NCBI GenBank assembly: GCA_009760855.2
Contig: WPIO01000036.1
Span: 2,607,001 to 2,671,000, forward strand
From: Cristatella mucedo
Lineage: Eukaryota > Bryozoa > Phylactolaemata > Cristatellidae
Reading direction: 5' to 3'
DNA length: 64,000 nucleotides
Of this stretch, positions 31,401 through 41,318 are shown piece by piece; positions within the stretch are counted from its first letter, which is position 1; the number at the start of each line of letters is the position of its first letter. The translations under genes were made by a program, and so were the position numbers. The notes under the pieces were generated by a model. The model searched no databases. It was not told the DNA's origin and was given only the letters and a program-made list of their open reading frames with translations.

Positions 31401-34400
31401 GCTCTACGACACCGAGTTCAGTCACGCCTGCGGTGAGTACCCAGGGTCCTTAGTAAAATGGCTGCCCTCCTGATCCTTCTCGAATGCCGACTGCTGTGCT
31501 GCAGCAGCTGCTGCCTCGATATGTCCACTAGGGATGGCGGTTGCTTTTCACCACCGCGGTCCCAAGGGGTCGTGGTTCGAATCCTGTGGTCGGCGATCCT
31601 TTATTGCCGCTGCAAGCGGTGGTGATAGCCTTGAAGGCTCTTCTGTTTCTATACAAAAAGAGGATGTTAAATCAGCTATTATCATTAAAATTATTATTAT
31701 TATTATTATTTATACGTGCCGATCCTTTGCTAGCATCAACCGTCACGGCCAGCCCTGCTGTCGGCTCCGTGTCGGCACGCCGCTGTGCCTCCACGCCTCT
31801 CTGCCGTCATGCAGCCTCGATGTGGTGCCGCCTGACGTTGCAGACGCCCTAGTTGAGGCTCTTGGCCAGCACTTCCGGACTGTGGTCAAATCGCTGCTGG
31901 TGCTGAAGCCGGCCGACGTCGACTCTGTGGCCGACTCTGCGCCCGGCGCCAAGAGCGTGCGAGTGACGCTGCTGTCTCGCCGCTTCGACCTGCCCGGCTG
32001 CGCCGAGGGCGGGAGCGACCTGCTGAGCCAGTGCTCGCTGGCTGTCGTGACATGCGCCGAGGACGGCGGCGCCCTGCTGACGGGCATCCTGCTGCGCCTC
32101 GGCTCCGAGGCGGCAGGCGTGTACAGCTACTGCCCCGCGACGCGAGCCTGCCGCTGCGAGGCCGGCGGCGACGGCGCAGCTGCTGCGGCCTGCAGGCTGC
32201 CGCTGAACAGGCGTCTGGCGAGGCGTTATCACCTGGTGGAGAAGGCCAAGGACGCACGCATCGTCGGCATCGTGGCCGGCACGCTGGGCGTCGATGGCTA
32301 CCTGGACGCCATCGACCGTCTCCGAGAGCTGCTGCGCAAAGCAGGTGGGACTCGCGTCGCAACTGCGCCCGCTGGCTCTCAAGACCGACCGAGGGCGCTG
32401 AGCTACACGCACGCCTGTCGCGCGTAGCGCCCATCGCAGCACTACTCTTGCATGGTGCCCGCTCACCGAGCAGGTTCGGTCCTCTGGTGATTGGAGGTGC
32501 TTGACTCGACGATCGAGGTCGAGTGAATGTATTCGATGGCCAAGGTCACGTGGGCTCGAGTCCTGTGGCGGCATATATGAAGCGCCTGAGTCGGGATCAA
32601 ACTCTCTTAGGGCGCTATGCCGATGAATTATGTTTATGTTTTGCAACCTGCTGTGGGGCGGTCTGGTACCACGGCAAGATGTTTGGCCTACCGAGGTCTC
32701 GGCCTAGCAGCGCAGTAAGCCGGCTATTCAAAGGGTGTCACCAGGAGTAAGTCGAGGAGTGTGTGCCCAACCATTCACTACCTTGTCACGGGCAGCCAAT
32801 CGGAGAGAATGCCATCTTTACTGTGAGCATGGCATCGAGTCGCCGGCTTTAGATATATAAATTAATGTAATTCATGCGCATAGCGCCCTAAGAGAACTTA
32901 AATCTCTATTCAGGCGCTTCACATAGGCCACGGGCTCGAGCCCGTGGCCTCGGTCATCAATAACATTCACCTTGACCTTGGTTCGAGCCAAGCACTTTTG
33001 ACAGCTGGGCCCAACTAGGGGCCGGTCTGTCCTAGCTGGGCTAGGTACTGCCAGTCCCTCTTCCTGCACCTCTGATCTAATGCTGGCCACTGTCTACCTG
33101 GGGGCAGGGTGGGGCAATGCTAGTAGAAAGGATGCAGTCATCGTGGAGGCACCGATAGGGCACTTCCTATGGCCTGGGTCCCAAAGTAATCTGACTGCCC
33201 ACGGCTGCCATTTCAGCTTATCAGTCATTGTTGATCTGAGATTTCGTGGGTGCTGTTTGCGACTTCTCGTTGGTATTGTGACGTCACGGCATGATTGCAA
33301 GATTTGTATATAATTACGCAGCTGGAGCAATTGTAAATGATAGCATAATTTGAGCCCATCTTTCAGCTGTAGTGTGGTCACAAAAAGAGATTTTTGGTTG
33401 CTGCACTTTGTACGATGCAGCAGCTGAGCTTTGTCGTCAGTTTCACAAGGCAGCCGGACGACCTGGCTGCCTTTGCTGACAGAGCTGAAGGAGTTAAGTC
33501 GTGAATTAGGCGACTGTGTGGTGCTAGGATTTTGCTGGCACTGCAGGTTTCCTGTCAACGAACCGTTAACGAACTTCTTTCCCAGAGCCCTTGTCTCTCA
33601 GCTACTCACATCCTTAGCCAGAGTTAGCTCTCTCTGTCTCTGTCTGTCTGTCTGTCTCTCTCTCTCACATACACACACAACATAAACCCCCCCCCCCCTG
33701 GGTCCTGCACTAGCTGCGAGAGAATCGTGTCTAGCTTAAATGCTTACCAATGAGCAAGCCACAATCGGAATAAAAAAAAATGGAAGCCTAATTAGTATAC
33801 GTGACTATGGCTCTCATGCTGGACGAGCATCAGCAGGTGGGACAACTCGTGGCTTCGGCTCGACGCCGGCAGCCTAGTGTCGACTGGATTTCAGGCTGCT
33901 AGGGCAACGCCCGACGAGTCCTAATTCAGTACACGAGAGAGAGAGAGAGACAGAGAGAGAGAGAGACAGAGAGAGAGAGACAGAGAGAGAGACAGAGAGA
34001 GGGGGGCATGGTCAAGACGACCTGGCGATGGTCAAAGCTGTCAGAGCTATGCCACATGCGAATCCTGCAGCTGAGGGATTCTGTATTGCCAACTGCAAGC
34101 AGTGCGGTGATGCATGATTGCCAACTGCAAGCAGTGCGGTGATGCATGCCGATATGACATGATGAGCCTCATCTGCTGCCGACGAAAACGAGGCTGTCGA
34201 ATCAGCCGAGATTTGCTCCGATTGCCAGCTTTACATAAAAACAGTGCACCCTGCATTCTCTGCATCTCGCAGGCAAGAAGAGCTACACGTTCGTCGTGGG
34301 CAAGCTCAATCCTGCCAAGCTGGCCAACTTCCTCGAGGTGGACATTTTCGTTCTGGTCGCCTGCCCTCAAAACAGCCTGCTCGACTCGACGGAATTCTAC

Positions 34401-35004
34401 AGGCCCATAGTCACGCCGTACGAGATGGAGCTGGCCTGCAATCCGACACGCACCTGGGACAATCGCTACGCAATCGACTACCGCTCTCTCCTGCCCGGAG
34501 GCGCCGACCACGTGGCAGTGCCCGAGCGAGTGAGCGAGTCGGCCGACGTGTCGCTGGTCACCGGCGCAATGCGCCGCATCGGCCTTGCGGGGTCCAGCGT
34601 TGCTGGTGGCATGGACGACGGCGTCGCCGGCACGGAGGGCAGTAGCGGGACGTACGCTGTCGCACAGCGACAGCCAGCCGGCGGCGACCTGGCCGTCAGC
34701 GGCGGGGCAGGCCCTCTGATCGCCGCCAGGGTCGCGGCCTCCACGGCAGGTGAGGGCGCAATCCAGCCGCCTGCCAGTTCCGTCGCGTTGTCACGTGACC
34801 GCAGCGACTGCAGCAGCTGGACACGCGTGTGCGTGTCGACCTTGCCCGGCGTCATTTTGCCCGTGTTCTCTTTTAGGGGAGTTTCTGCTTCAGCGAAGCT
34901 GGCAGGGCCTCGAGCAGCGCCTTGGACAGACCGAGGTGGCAAAAGCGACTCCCGGAAGGCGAGGCATCGCTGCATCTTACGAGCAGGAGCCCGGCGTCGG
35001 CTGA
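25878..35004 (+). CDS. DPH2: DPH2: diphthamide biosynthesis subunit 2 (gene span, 6 exons)
   Basis: Exons 25878-26021, 28064-28176, 31209-31432, 31844-32344, 34273-34749 and 34877-35004 join in frame through GT-AG junctions to 528 codons plus stop (human DPH2 is about 490). DPH2 pairs with DPH1 in the iron-sulfur enzyme that moves the 3-amino-3-carboxypropyl group of S-adenosylmethionine onto the eEF2 histidine, the first step of diphthamide synthesis in the cytosol. Family marks seen: [10 protein letters not shown] (49-58), DTSYGSCCVDE (81-91) with Cys87/88, HFGAACLTP with Cys109, [36 protein letters not shown] with Cys358, and the C-terminal [14 protein letters not shown] / [10 protein letters not shown]. 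These Cys positions fit the known cluster ligands of the family. The ATG at 25878 (GAAATGG) is chosen because [17 protein letters not shown] matches DPH2 N termini; an in-frame ATG at 25788 is probably in the 5' UTR. Nothing looks broken. Confidence 0.93.
26242..26330 (-). mobile_element. (TAA)n plus SINE-A/LINE B tail
   Basis: 12 TAA units, then 'tatggcaccctcggagaact' and 'ctctctcaaggcactctac'. In DPH2 intron 1 (26022-28063). Confidence 0.65.
27283..27562 (+). mobile_element. LINE B 3' end
   Basis: 'gtgggtccctgtgattcgtc', 'gtgcatgtcacccctaacc', tail 'aaagcgcctagaaagagatt' and (TTA)n. DPH2 intron 1. Confidence 0.85.
27580..27735 (+). mobile_element. SINE-B, degraded
   Basis: 'gactcgtgggtccgagtcat', 'aaggtggcgatagccgtcaa', 'ctgccactgtgtaattgatt'. 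It directly follows the LINE B tail. A minus-strand tRNA-like remnant follows at about 27740-27835. Confidence 0.55.
28064..28176 (+). CDS. DPH2: DPH2 exon 2
   Basis: The acceptor is 'ccccaccgtttgcag' and the donor 'GGCAG|gtgggc'. It encodes [10 protein letters not shown] through VLADTSYG, with the codon AG/C split to give the Ser before the CC motif. Phase 0 in, two bases out. Confidence 0.93.
28392..28438. repeat. (TA)n microsatellite
   Basis: About 23 TA units in an AT-rich 200-bp patch of DPH2 intron 2 (28177-31208). Confidence 0.9.
28560..28665 (-). mobile_element. tRNA-like SINE, third type
   Basis: Minus strand: box A-like 'gcctggtggcgaggcgctc', box B-like 'gagttcgagtccagc'. Single copy recognised; no LINE tail seen. 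A decayed tRNA gene is an alternative. Confidence 0.45.
29044..29232 (+). mobile_element. LINE B fragment, strongly diverged
   Basis: 'ggcttgctcagataacgatg', 'gacatcctgtcgagaattc', 'gggcttgtcagtcgtga' match the middle of family B with many changes. It is abutted by a better preserved copy. Confidence 0.55.
29235..30173 (+). mobile_element. LINE B (L2-like), 3' half, fairly well preserved
   Basis: [44 protein letters not shown]-like [20 protein letters not shown], and the [20 protein letters not shown] end, then the 3' UTR and tail. Two small frameshifts. DPH2 intron 2. A further diverged piece follows at about 30185-30440. Confidence 0.85.
30565..30715 (+). mobile_element. SINE-B
   Basis: 'ccatgatggccaaagaggta', 'gaccgaggtcgtgggttcg', 'gcaagcggtggtgattgcc', 'gaggctgttaaattagctaa'. 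DPH2 intron 2; 30.7-31.2 kb after it holds nothing recognised. Confidence 0.75.
31209..31432 (+). CDS. DPH2: DPH2 exon 3
   Basis: The acceptor is 'cgtgacattgtag' and the donor 'CTGCG|gtgagt'. It encodes [30 protein letters not shown] and [14 protein letters not shown]. The cluster-region cysteines Cys87/88 and Cys109 lie here. Confidence 0.93.
31533..31690 (+). mobile_element. SINE-B
   Basis: 'ggatggcggttgcttttcac', 'gggtcgtggttcgaatcc', 'ctttattgccgctgcaagcg', 'gaggatgttaaatcagcta', then (ATT)n. DPH2 intron 3 (31433-31843). Confidence 0.8.
31844..32344 (+). CDS. DPH2: DPH2 exon 4
   Basis: The acceptor 'cctgacgttgcag' is the only nearby site with the right phase; it joins SHAC to [11 protein letters not shown], matching the family. 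The donor is 'GCAG|gtggga'. The exon covers the variable middle and [21 protein letters not shown] 297-codon frame runs on either side, but the upstream part is SINE-B. Confidence 0.92.
32478..32640 (+). mobile_element. SINE-A
   Basis: 'ggccaaggtcacgtgggctcg', 'gaagcgcctgagtcgggatc', 'tagggcgctatgccgatgaatt'. DPH2 intron 4 (32345-34272); forms an inverted pair with 32867-33000. Confidence 0.7.
32867..33000 (-). mobile_element. SINE-A, inverted
   Basis: 'agcgccctaagagaacttaa', 'ctattcaggcgcttcacata', 'gggctcgagcccgtggcc' and a partial head. DPH2 intron 4. Confidence 0.75.
33626..33668. repeat. (CT)n/(GTCT)n microsatellite
   Basis: Short CT and TGTC run in DPH2 intron 4, followed by a poly-C at about 33689. 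Confidence 0.85.
33935..34001. repeat. (GA)n/(GACA)n microsatellite
   Basis: About 67 bp in DPH2 intron 4, purine-rich on the sense strand. Confidence 0.9.
34010..34215 (+). mobile_element. SINE-B with internal 32-bp duplication
   Basis: Body 'attgccaactgcaagcagtg' occurs twice in tandem (34084-34115, 34116-34147), end 'aacgaggctgtcgaatcagc'. It ends about 58 bp before DPH2 exon 5. Confidence 0.65.
34273..34749 (+). CDS. DPH2: DPH2 exon 5
   Basis: The acceptor is 'ctctgcatctcgcag' and the donor 'GCAG|gtgagg'. It begins [19 protein letters not shown] and holds [26 protein letters not shown] and DVSLVTG, all in family order. The last third (about 60 residues, Gly/Ala/Ser-rich) is the variable tail and accounts for the longer protein. 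Confidence 0.93.
34877..35004 (+). CDS. DPH2: DPH2 exon 6 (stop codon)
   Basis: The acceptor is 'cccgtgttctcttttag'. It encodes [31 protein letters not shown] and the acidic end, with a stop at 35002-35004. This C-terminal block is strongly conserved in DPH2. Confidence 0.93.
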
Positions 35005-35146
35005 CGGCGTGGGTCTCGCGCAGCGGATGCAGGTCGTGGGCACTGCTCTGGCAACATTGCACACGTGCTATCACGCACCATCGACCGTAGTGAACGTCCG
35101 AGGCTCGCTACCGTGCAGCGGCCTTCGTCGGCATGCCTGCCGCCGC

Positions 35147-35493
35147 TTAGTGCCGCTGCTGCACGGCGCTGCCGTCGAAGTAGCGGCTCAAGAGTCTTTT
35201 GGCCGCATCCGTGCTCCATCCGGTTCCGGCCAGCGGACCCTCAGCCATGGCCACGTATGTGGTCAGGGCGTGCCGACCCACGCGCTGGGCGTCGAAGGGC
35301 AGGTTTTCGCCCAGACTCTCGGAGCCGCCGCTGCTCGCAGGAGCAGCTGCTGCGCCCGGCGGCGGCGCTGCGGTCGCGTCTCCGGAGCTGCCGTCGGGCC
35401 GAGGAGAATCCAGCGATCCCGTCAGTGCGACGTACCAGCCGCACAGCTCGCCCTGGTACATTAGCGCCAGCATGTGACTGTCGCTTTGCACGC
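35147..35493 (-). CDS. Probable 3' terminal exon of an unassigned gene
   Basis: The frame follows the acceptor 'gcgaatacatttgtag' at 35494-35495 and runs 114 codons to a stop at 35147. It begins VQSDSHMLALMYQGELCGW, passes through an Ala/Gly/Pro/Ser-rich linker and ends with LPFDAQRVGRH, TTYVAMAEGPLAGTGW and AAKRLLSRYFDGSAVQQRH. GC-rich third positions and the regular ending suggest a real exon. I do not recognise the family. It converges tail-to-tail with DPH2, whose stop lies 142 bp away, so the 3' UTRs would overlap. It may belong with the block at 38289-38735. Confidence 0.45.
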
Positions 35494-35758
35494 CTACAAA
35501 TGTATTCGCGCTCTAGTTCCGACAGTGCACACACAGAGTCGAACGTGACCGTGCCGTGCGGAATGCAAACGGAGATGGAGACGGCAGGCAGCACAGCACG
35601 AGGACCCGTCTGGTGCGGCCGCTGAGGCACAGACCACTAGAGGCCAGCATTTTTTTCTTTGGCCTCGCGGCCGGACCGTCGTCGCTATGACATCGCGTTA
35701 GCTGTACTGGGGGTGGAACTCTCTGCCTTGTAGCCTCATGACCTGACGGTCCTGGTAC

Positions 35759-35764
35759 AATAAA
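35759..35764 (+). terminator. Candidate poly(A) signal AATAAA for DPH2
   Basis: AATAAA lies about 755 bp after the DPH2 stop. It sits in the first copy of an imperfect ~80-bp duplication (35698-35783); the second copy has its own AATAAA at 35837-35842. Which one is used cannot be told from the sequence. Confidence 0.4.
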
Positions 35765-35836
35765 ATGGCATGGCTACAACATATTAGCTGTACGAGGGGG
35801 GCACCCTCCTCTGTCTCATGACCTCTGCGATTGTGC

Positions 35837-35842
35837 AATAAA
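35837..35842 (+). terminator. Second candidate poly(A) signal AATAAA
   Basis: A hexamer in the second copy of the 35698-35858 duplication, in the same context ('gtgcaataaaacggcacgg' against 'gtacaataaaatggcatgg'). Confidence 0.35.
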
Positions 35843-36424
35843 ACGGCACGGCTTCACAGGTAATGGCTTCCACCTCCTCCTCCTCACTGCCCAGTCTGTC
35901 CTCTACCCGTGGCTTCCATCAATCCCTCACGAGGGACCCCCTCATTCTCTTCTTTCCCAGCCGTTGATCGCCAATCCTGTGCCCGCCCACCTAGCAGCCA
36001 GCCATCACCCTTTCTCCACATGTCCACCATCTCATCATCCACCTCCTCAGTCCACTCTTCTCATCGTAGCATTCTAAATACTATTGCTGCCGTTGGGAAT
36101 GTATTTATGCTCAAGCATGACCAGCCCAGTTTGATTTTAAATACCGAGTTTTACAGGCAGCGCTGTGCTGCGTGCTAGCATTCGTTGCCAACAGCGGTCG
36201 TGCATTGCAGATGCCGTCGTGCCAAGAGCACGTAACCTGCAATATTGGTCAATAGAACTAAGCATCAGCTGTGCATTTGACTTCGGTTTAAACCAGCCAC
36301 ATTAAGAGAATGTAGACGGCCTGTCTTCGCTCAACCATTACTGTAGGGGAGCCTCTGCTGACGGACACGACCGTTAAAACCTAGTAACTAGCCATGTACT
36401 GGCCGACAGGGAAAGATCACAACA

Positions 36425-36487
36425 TAATATTAGCTCACTTGCATAGCACCCTAGGAGTGCTAAATCTCTCTCGAGGTGCTTTACAAC
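36425..36487 (-). mobile_element. SINE-A tail remnant
   Basis: 'gcatagcaccctaggagtgc' and 'ctctctcgaggtgctttac'. Followed at 36530-36583 by a 24-bp direct repeat. 35.9-36.4 kb shows no supported feature. Confidence 0.45.
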
Positions 36488-36919
36488 TTGCTGCAGGAAC
36501 ATCAATAAAGCTGCATTTACACGCCATCGACTCGCCTCCGACTACCGCCATCGACTCGCCTCCGACTACCGCTGCCGACTTTCCTTCTAGTTAGTGCGTT
36601 TACACTAATGATGCAGGAAAAATGCATTGCTTACTTATTCCTGCGGCAACCCCCTGGCTTTGATGCAGGAGGCTAAACTAGACAAATTTGCCGGGAAGCC
36701 GTCTGACCAACAAATACTGAGTTTGCCTCTGCAGTCATCGTTGTAGATGAGAATGCAAAGACAGACAAACAAAGCAAAAGAGAAGTAAGCATGTAAGAAA
36801 GGCTGGTTGGGAACAACTAGAGTGTTCGGTAACATGTTCCGGCATTGTCTCGACTGCAAACGAGCATCGAACCAGAGGCCGCACAGCAAAACCGCTTGAG
36901 TCGCAGAACAGTGGATGGT

Positions 36920-38110
36920 ATGTTGCCTAGCCTGATCGGGAAGTAGTTCGGAGAGGTAGGCCGGTGCAAAAGAATGAAGGGACCTAAAAGAGAGAGACCG
37001 AATGCTTGTAGTCAATTCATTGCTAGATGTGGAGCCCATGCAGACAAGCCTGGCTGCAGAGTAAAACTAATTGCACAGGCCGGCAGACCCGACGAGTAGA
37101 CCGCACAGTGAGTTACAAAAGTCAAGATGTCACAAATGCATGAACCAACTTGGAAGTGGTATCCCTAGTCAAGCAGGCCCAAATTTTCACGATGATACGT
37201 AGCTGAAAGTAGGCAGACTTGACTGTGAAGCTGATGTGGTCGTCTGGTGAAAGGTCACTTAAAAACAGGACACCCAGATTTTGTGCCGATACTACACGAT
37301 ATGCTGGCAGAGCTCTTTTTATGGTAGAATGGGCCAATTTATTTATTATTTTATGGGTCAATTTATAGGCTTGCCAATTCCTGAGTCACATTACGTTTGC
37401 CCATTACTACTAGTAAGTTGGCTTCATCGCTATTCAGTTTGAGAGCGTTTTGTTGCCATCCACATGCGAATGTAAGCAATACATGCTGCAAAGGAGTTAA
37501 GAGAGTTTGACATGCTAGAAGGCAGGGAAGGATCAAAGCACCAGGTACAGCTTTGTCATCAGCAGCGTAACAATGACAGCCTGCACTGTGGTTAGCGATT
37601 ACATCGACAAGAGGGAATTGGGAAAAGAAGCAGATCAAGCACAGCGAGCCCTGGTGACCCCTTCGGTGAGCCGCGATGGCATACACGGTGGTCGCTCTTC
37701 ACGACCTCGGTCCAGAGCTCGTGGGTTCGAATCCTGCAGTGGGCGATCCTTTATTGCCGCTGCAAGTGGCGGTGATAGCCTTATATGCTCTTCTGTCACT
37801 ATATAACAAGAGGCTGCTAAATCAGCTCGTATTTTCCCCCTGTACTTAAGTGTTTCCCTGGATGATCGTCGCCTGTCGACATCAATGCTCTCGGGTCTCC
37901 GACTGGGACCTGGGCCACTGCAGTGCAGTGCTCCTGATGCCGAGTCGCAATGAGAGAAGAAGTCAAGAACGACTCGGTCGTCAATAGTACCAAACGTTGC
38001 CGAAAGATCCAGCAAAGCAAGCGTAAAGACTCTACCTAAGTCTGCATACCCGAGAGGGTCGCTACGCATTCGCAGCAGCGCCGAATCTGTGGGCTGACAG
38101 GCTCTCAAAA
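36920..38110 (-). mobile_element. LINE B, old copy interrupted by SINE-B
   Basis: Plus-strand text such as 'gatgtcacaaatgcatgaac', 'ctgatgtggtcgtctggtga' and 'ctgggacctgggccactgc' follows family B order from the middle toward the 5' end. It is interrupted at 37668-37843 by SINE-B. Heavily mutated. Confidence 0.7.
37668..37843 (+). mobile_element. SINE-B inserted in LINE B
   Basis: 'gagccgcgatggcatacac', 'gagctcgtgggttcgaatcc', 'ctttattgccgctgcaagtg', 'gaggctgctaaatcagct'. The best preserved SINE-B in the window; it splits an older LINE. Confidence 0.8.
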
Positions 38111-38288
38111 AACCTGGCCAGTCATGTGCCGCATGGCAGCCAGCCAAATGCTCTCATGCTGGGATGTGACTGCAGCTGGAGCGGCGGCGGCAGCAGCAGC
38201 ACGGCCAACGGAAGGGGGCTCGGTCTGGTCACACCCCCCAAGGCAAAGGAAGCTGCAGTGGCAACGGTTCGCAGCCGGCAGTGCGTAC

Positions 38289-38735
38289 CTTGCGCTGCCA
38301 GCTGAAGAGCCTGCTCATCGCGAGCCACGTACTCCTCTGTCTGCCTGCTTACGGGGAACATGGCGGCCAAGTACCCAACGCCATCGCGGACATGCCGCAG
38401 GAAGCCAGCTCGGTCGAACGGCCCGACACGCGACGGTTGCGGCGGCGGCCGTCGCAACCGCTCTCCTTCATCCTCGCACGCCGACGCGTCACGGCCGTGA
38501 TAGAGAGTGTGACAGTACATGTACAGCAGCGCCCCCTTGCGCCAGCCGACGCAGTCGACCAGCTCCTGGCAGGCGAGCTCCAGAGCGTGGTCACGTGCTT
38601 CGGCGCAGCGGCGCACCTGCCGCCGCTGCTCTTCCTCCACCGTCGTCGCCGACTCCTCGTGCTTCTCTCTGGACCCGTCGCCGTCGGCGAGTCGCACGGT
38701 CAGGCGCACGACGGCTTTTGCATCGTCCAGAGCGT
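38289..38735 (-). CDS. Probable internal exon of an unassigned gene
   Basis: The acceptor 'ggcctgcccgcgcag' precedes an open GC-rich frame ending at donor 'GCGCAAG|gtacgc'; an earlier donor 'TTCCCC|gtaagc' at 38353 is also possible. It encodes ALDDAKAVVRLTVRLAD, a charged helix, ELACQELVDCVGW followed by RKGALLYMYCHTLYH, an acidic/Pro linker, then FLRHVRDGVGYLAAMFP. The pattern looks like an all-helical domain, perhaps of a scaffold or kinase tail, but no family is recognised. The plus-strand frames over the same bases are Arg/Ala-rich shadows. Confidence 0.45.
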
Positions 38736-38842
38736 CTGCGCGGGCAGGCCGAGCGCACGCGCGCACGCGTGACAGCGCCGCAGACTAGACGGGCCTGCCT
38801 GGCCGATGCACACGACTTCGCTCGACGAGCTCTGCTGCTCAC

Positions 38843-38945
38843 AAAGTGGTGTTAAGTGGCAATTGCGATGATCACGACAGACAAGCCTAGCTGCCGAGTT
38901 TTGTACCAACTGCTAGCGCCTTATTGCACAGGCTGAAAGACCTGC
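38843..38945 (-). mobile_element. LINE B middle fragment
   Basis: 'gatcacgacagacaagcctagctgccg' region of family B, adjoining the unassigned exon 38289-38735. Confidence 0.6.
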
Positions 38946-38956
38946 AGGGTGTTGGG

Positions 38957-39765
38957 AGTTAATAATAATAATAATAATATTGCACTTGATAAAGCGCCCT
39001 CAGAGAACTCAATCTCTTTCTAGGCGCTTTACATTTGCTGCAAAGTGATACGCAATAGAATAGTAAGTAAAATCATGCTTGAAAAACAAACAAAATGAAT
39101 AACATGGTTAGGGGTTACATGCACTGGGTCAGCATGCAAATGTGGTTAGTGGCAGCATGAACAGTGTCAGCACGCATAAGCACATCGAGGACGAATCACA
39201 AGGACCCACTAAATGCTGTCCTAAATAGGTATGTTTTTAAGTTTCTTTTAAATGTGGTCAGGTCAGGGGATGTTCTGATGCAGGTCGGGAGGGAGTTCCA
39301 GGCTGTGGGAGCATACGAGCTAAATGCACGGTCTCCAAAGGATTTAAGGTTTGTACGAGGTATTTCTAGACTGTTGGATTCCGAAAAGCGAGTGGTACGA
39401 TGCTTTGCCTGATGGGGTAGTATCTCTGAAAGATAGGCTGGAGCCATAGAATGAAGAGACCTAAAAGTGAGTTACTAAAGTCGAGATGAGATTTCACAAG
39501 CGCATGGACCAACTTGGATGTGGTATCCCTTTCTAAGCCAGCCCAAATGTGTTCATCGTTATGAGGCTGAAAGTAGGCAGGCTTGACTGTGGAGCTGGTG
39601 CGGTGGTCAGGTGAACGGTCGCGTAGGAACAGGACACCCATATTTTGTGCAGATGGCACGGGAGATATTCTGGCCTAGTCAATTTTGAGGTATAGGTTTT
39701 CCAATTTCTGAGTAATACTAGGTTTTCCCATACTTAGTTGGTCTTATCGTCATGAAATTTGAGAA
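38957..39765 (-). mobile_element. LINE B 3' half
   Basis: (TAA)n end, tail, 3' UTR, and frames for [20 protein letters not shown] and [20 protein letters not shown]; then an internal deletion and a decayed RT-proximal part. 39.8-40.8 kb beyond it holds no recognised feature. Confidence 0.8.
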
Positions 39766-40795
39766 AGTATGCTGCCATGAATTAAAAGTTTCTTTACTAC
39801 AGTTCCTTCACCCTCCTTTTGAGTCCAATTTGTTTTAAACTTCTCTGAAAGAGAGCCCTGCTAGCATCGGCATAAACCATGCTGTCTAAACCATCCATCC
39901 TCACTGTGAAGCAGGCTGACCACCAATGATGGCCCAAACTGCATTAGTAGCGCCAGAATTACCCCTTTTACGACCATGATCATGCAGTGCAAACAGCCAG
40001 TGTTGTCGCAAAATATGCCTACTGTATGCAAAATTATCGGGCACTCGTGAGTGCAACAAATTACCGAAAATTGACTTGATAGTCGTCTCGGCTGAGTCAG
40101 ATGGGAAATCGTTGTCCACCAAGTCGGTTTCGACGTAGTAAGTAAAATCCAGTACCAACTACTAACGAAACAGCAGCGTGCAAGAAATGGCCACTTGGCG
40201 CAAAGGCGCCGACGCAGCGCTGCGTTCGGCGGGTGCTGCAGGCTTGGAGCCAGCAGCTCAGCTAGCTAGCTAGCTAGCCACAAATCGTTTGATACCCCCC
40301 CCCCCCGATGCAGATATGTTCAACCAAAGTGCACTCTGGGCAAGCGGCAAGACAGCAGCTGACGATGCCATGCAACAATCAACCGTCCTTTAAACGTGAA
40401 TGAAAGCATAAAGACTAACATAGACGAATATTGCCGACGTCCATTGATACGAACAGGCAGCTGCTCATGTAAATCATGCCAGCCACTATAACATCGAAAC
40501 TGTCATTTCAATGCTTGTTCAGTTGAGATAATTAGGAAGACAACCAAAAAATAGTTGTTTAATGGGCTTTAAATAAGGCAGTGCCCAGTTCAAAAGAGGC
40601 ACTAGCCGACAGCGCAGAGAGCCGATGTGGTACTTGTACTTTTTTGTCCGAAGCTCTGTAAGGGGGGGGGGTTGGGGGGCATCACCGTTGGCCTGGATAT
40701 AGCATCATTTGTGGGCTACAACCAGAAACCAAATGATGAGCCCAGAAGACCAAAGGGTGAGGGCAGCGGTCTGCTCAAGCAACTACTGACACTTA

Positions 40796-40934
40796 TGTAA
40801 TTATATAATTCATTTATATAGCGCCCCAAGAGAACTTAATCTCTATTCAGGCGCTTCACATATGCCTCGGGGCTCGAGCCCACGACCTTGGTCGGGGCGA
40901 GCACCTTAACCGCTAGACCAAACCAGCTCGGCGT
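40796..40934 (-). mobile_element. SINE-A, complete
   Basis: Minus strand: 'gccgagctggtttggtctagc' box A, 'gggctcgagccccgag' box B, 'tgaagcgcctgaatagagatt', 'ggggcgctatataaatgaatt'. With 3735-3893 it defines the family. Confidence 0.8.
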
Positions 40935-41220
40935 ACTTGAGAAAGGTGTAGCACAGCCAGCCATCGGCGAACACGAGAGAGCACGGCTGTCCCAGATTTT
41001 TATTAGAGGCAGCGCGTGCTTCGTGCGGCCACTCATGCCGGACAGTTTGATAGGCAAATGGATAAGGGGTCGCTCTCTCGTTGATCATCGTTTATTGTAC
41101 AATAGGGTGTGAAGGACAACAACTGGCGGGCTAGAAGAGAGTAAGAGTAAGGAGGAGGAAAAAATAGTGGGAGGGGAGAGAAGTGAATAAGAGAGAGGAG
41201 AAGAAAGAGGAGGAGACAGG

Positions 41221-41223
<3 letters not shown>

Positions 41224-41315
<92 letters not shown>
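41224..41315. repeat. (GA)n microsatellite
   Basis: About 45 GA units preceded by a purine-rich ramp from about 41140. 41.4-41.7 kb shows nothing recognised. Confidence 0.95.

Positions 41316-41318
<3 letters not shown>

Larger units (their letters stand above)
35698..35858. repeat. Imperfect ~80-bp tandem duplication with two AATAAA
   Basis: Copies 35698-35783 and 35784-35858 both run 'ttagctgtac', 'ctcatgacct', 'aataaaa(t/c)ggca(t/c)ggct'. They lie in the 3' flank of DPH2. Confidence 0.65.

Noticed and set aside
31849-32646. 265-codon minus-strand frame opposite DPH2 exon 4
   Set aside because: Antisense shadow of a GC-rich exon whose plus-strand frame matches DPH2.
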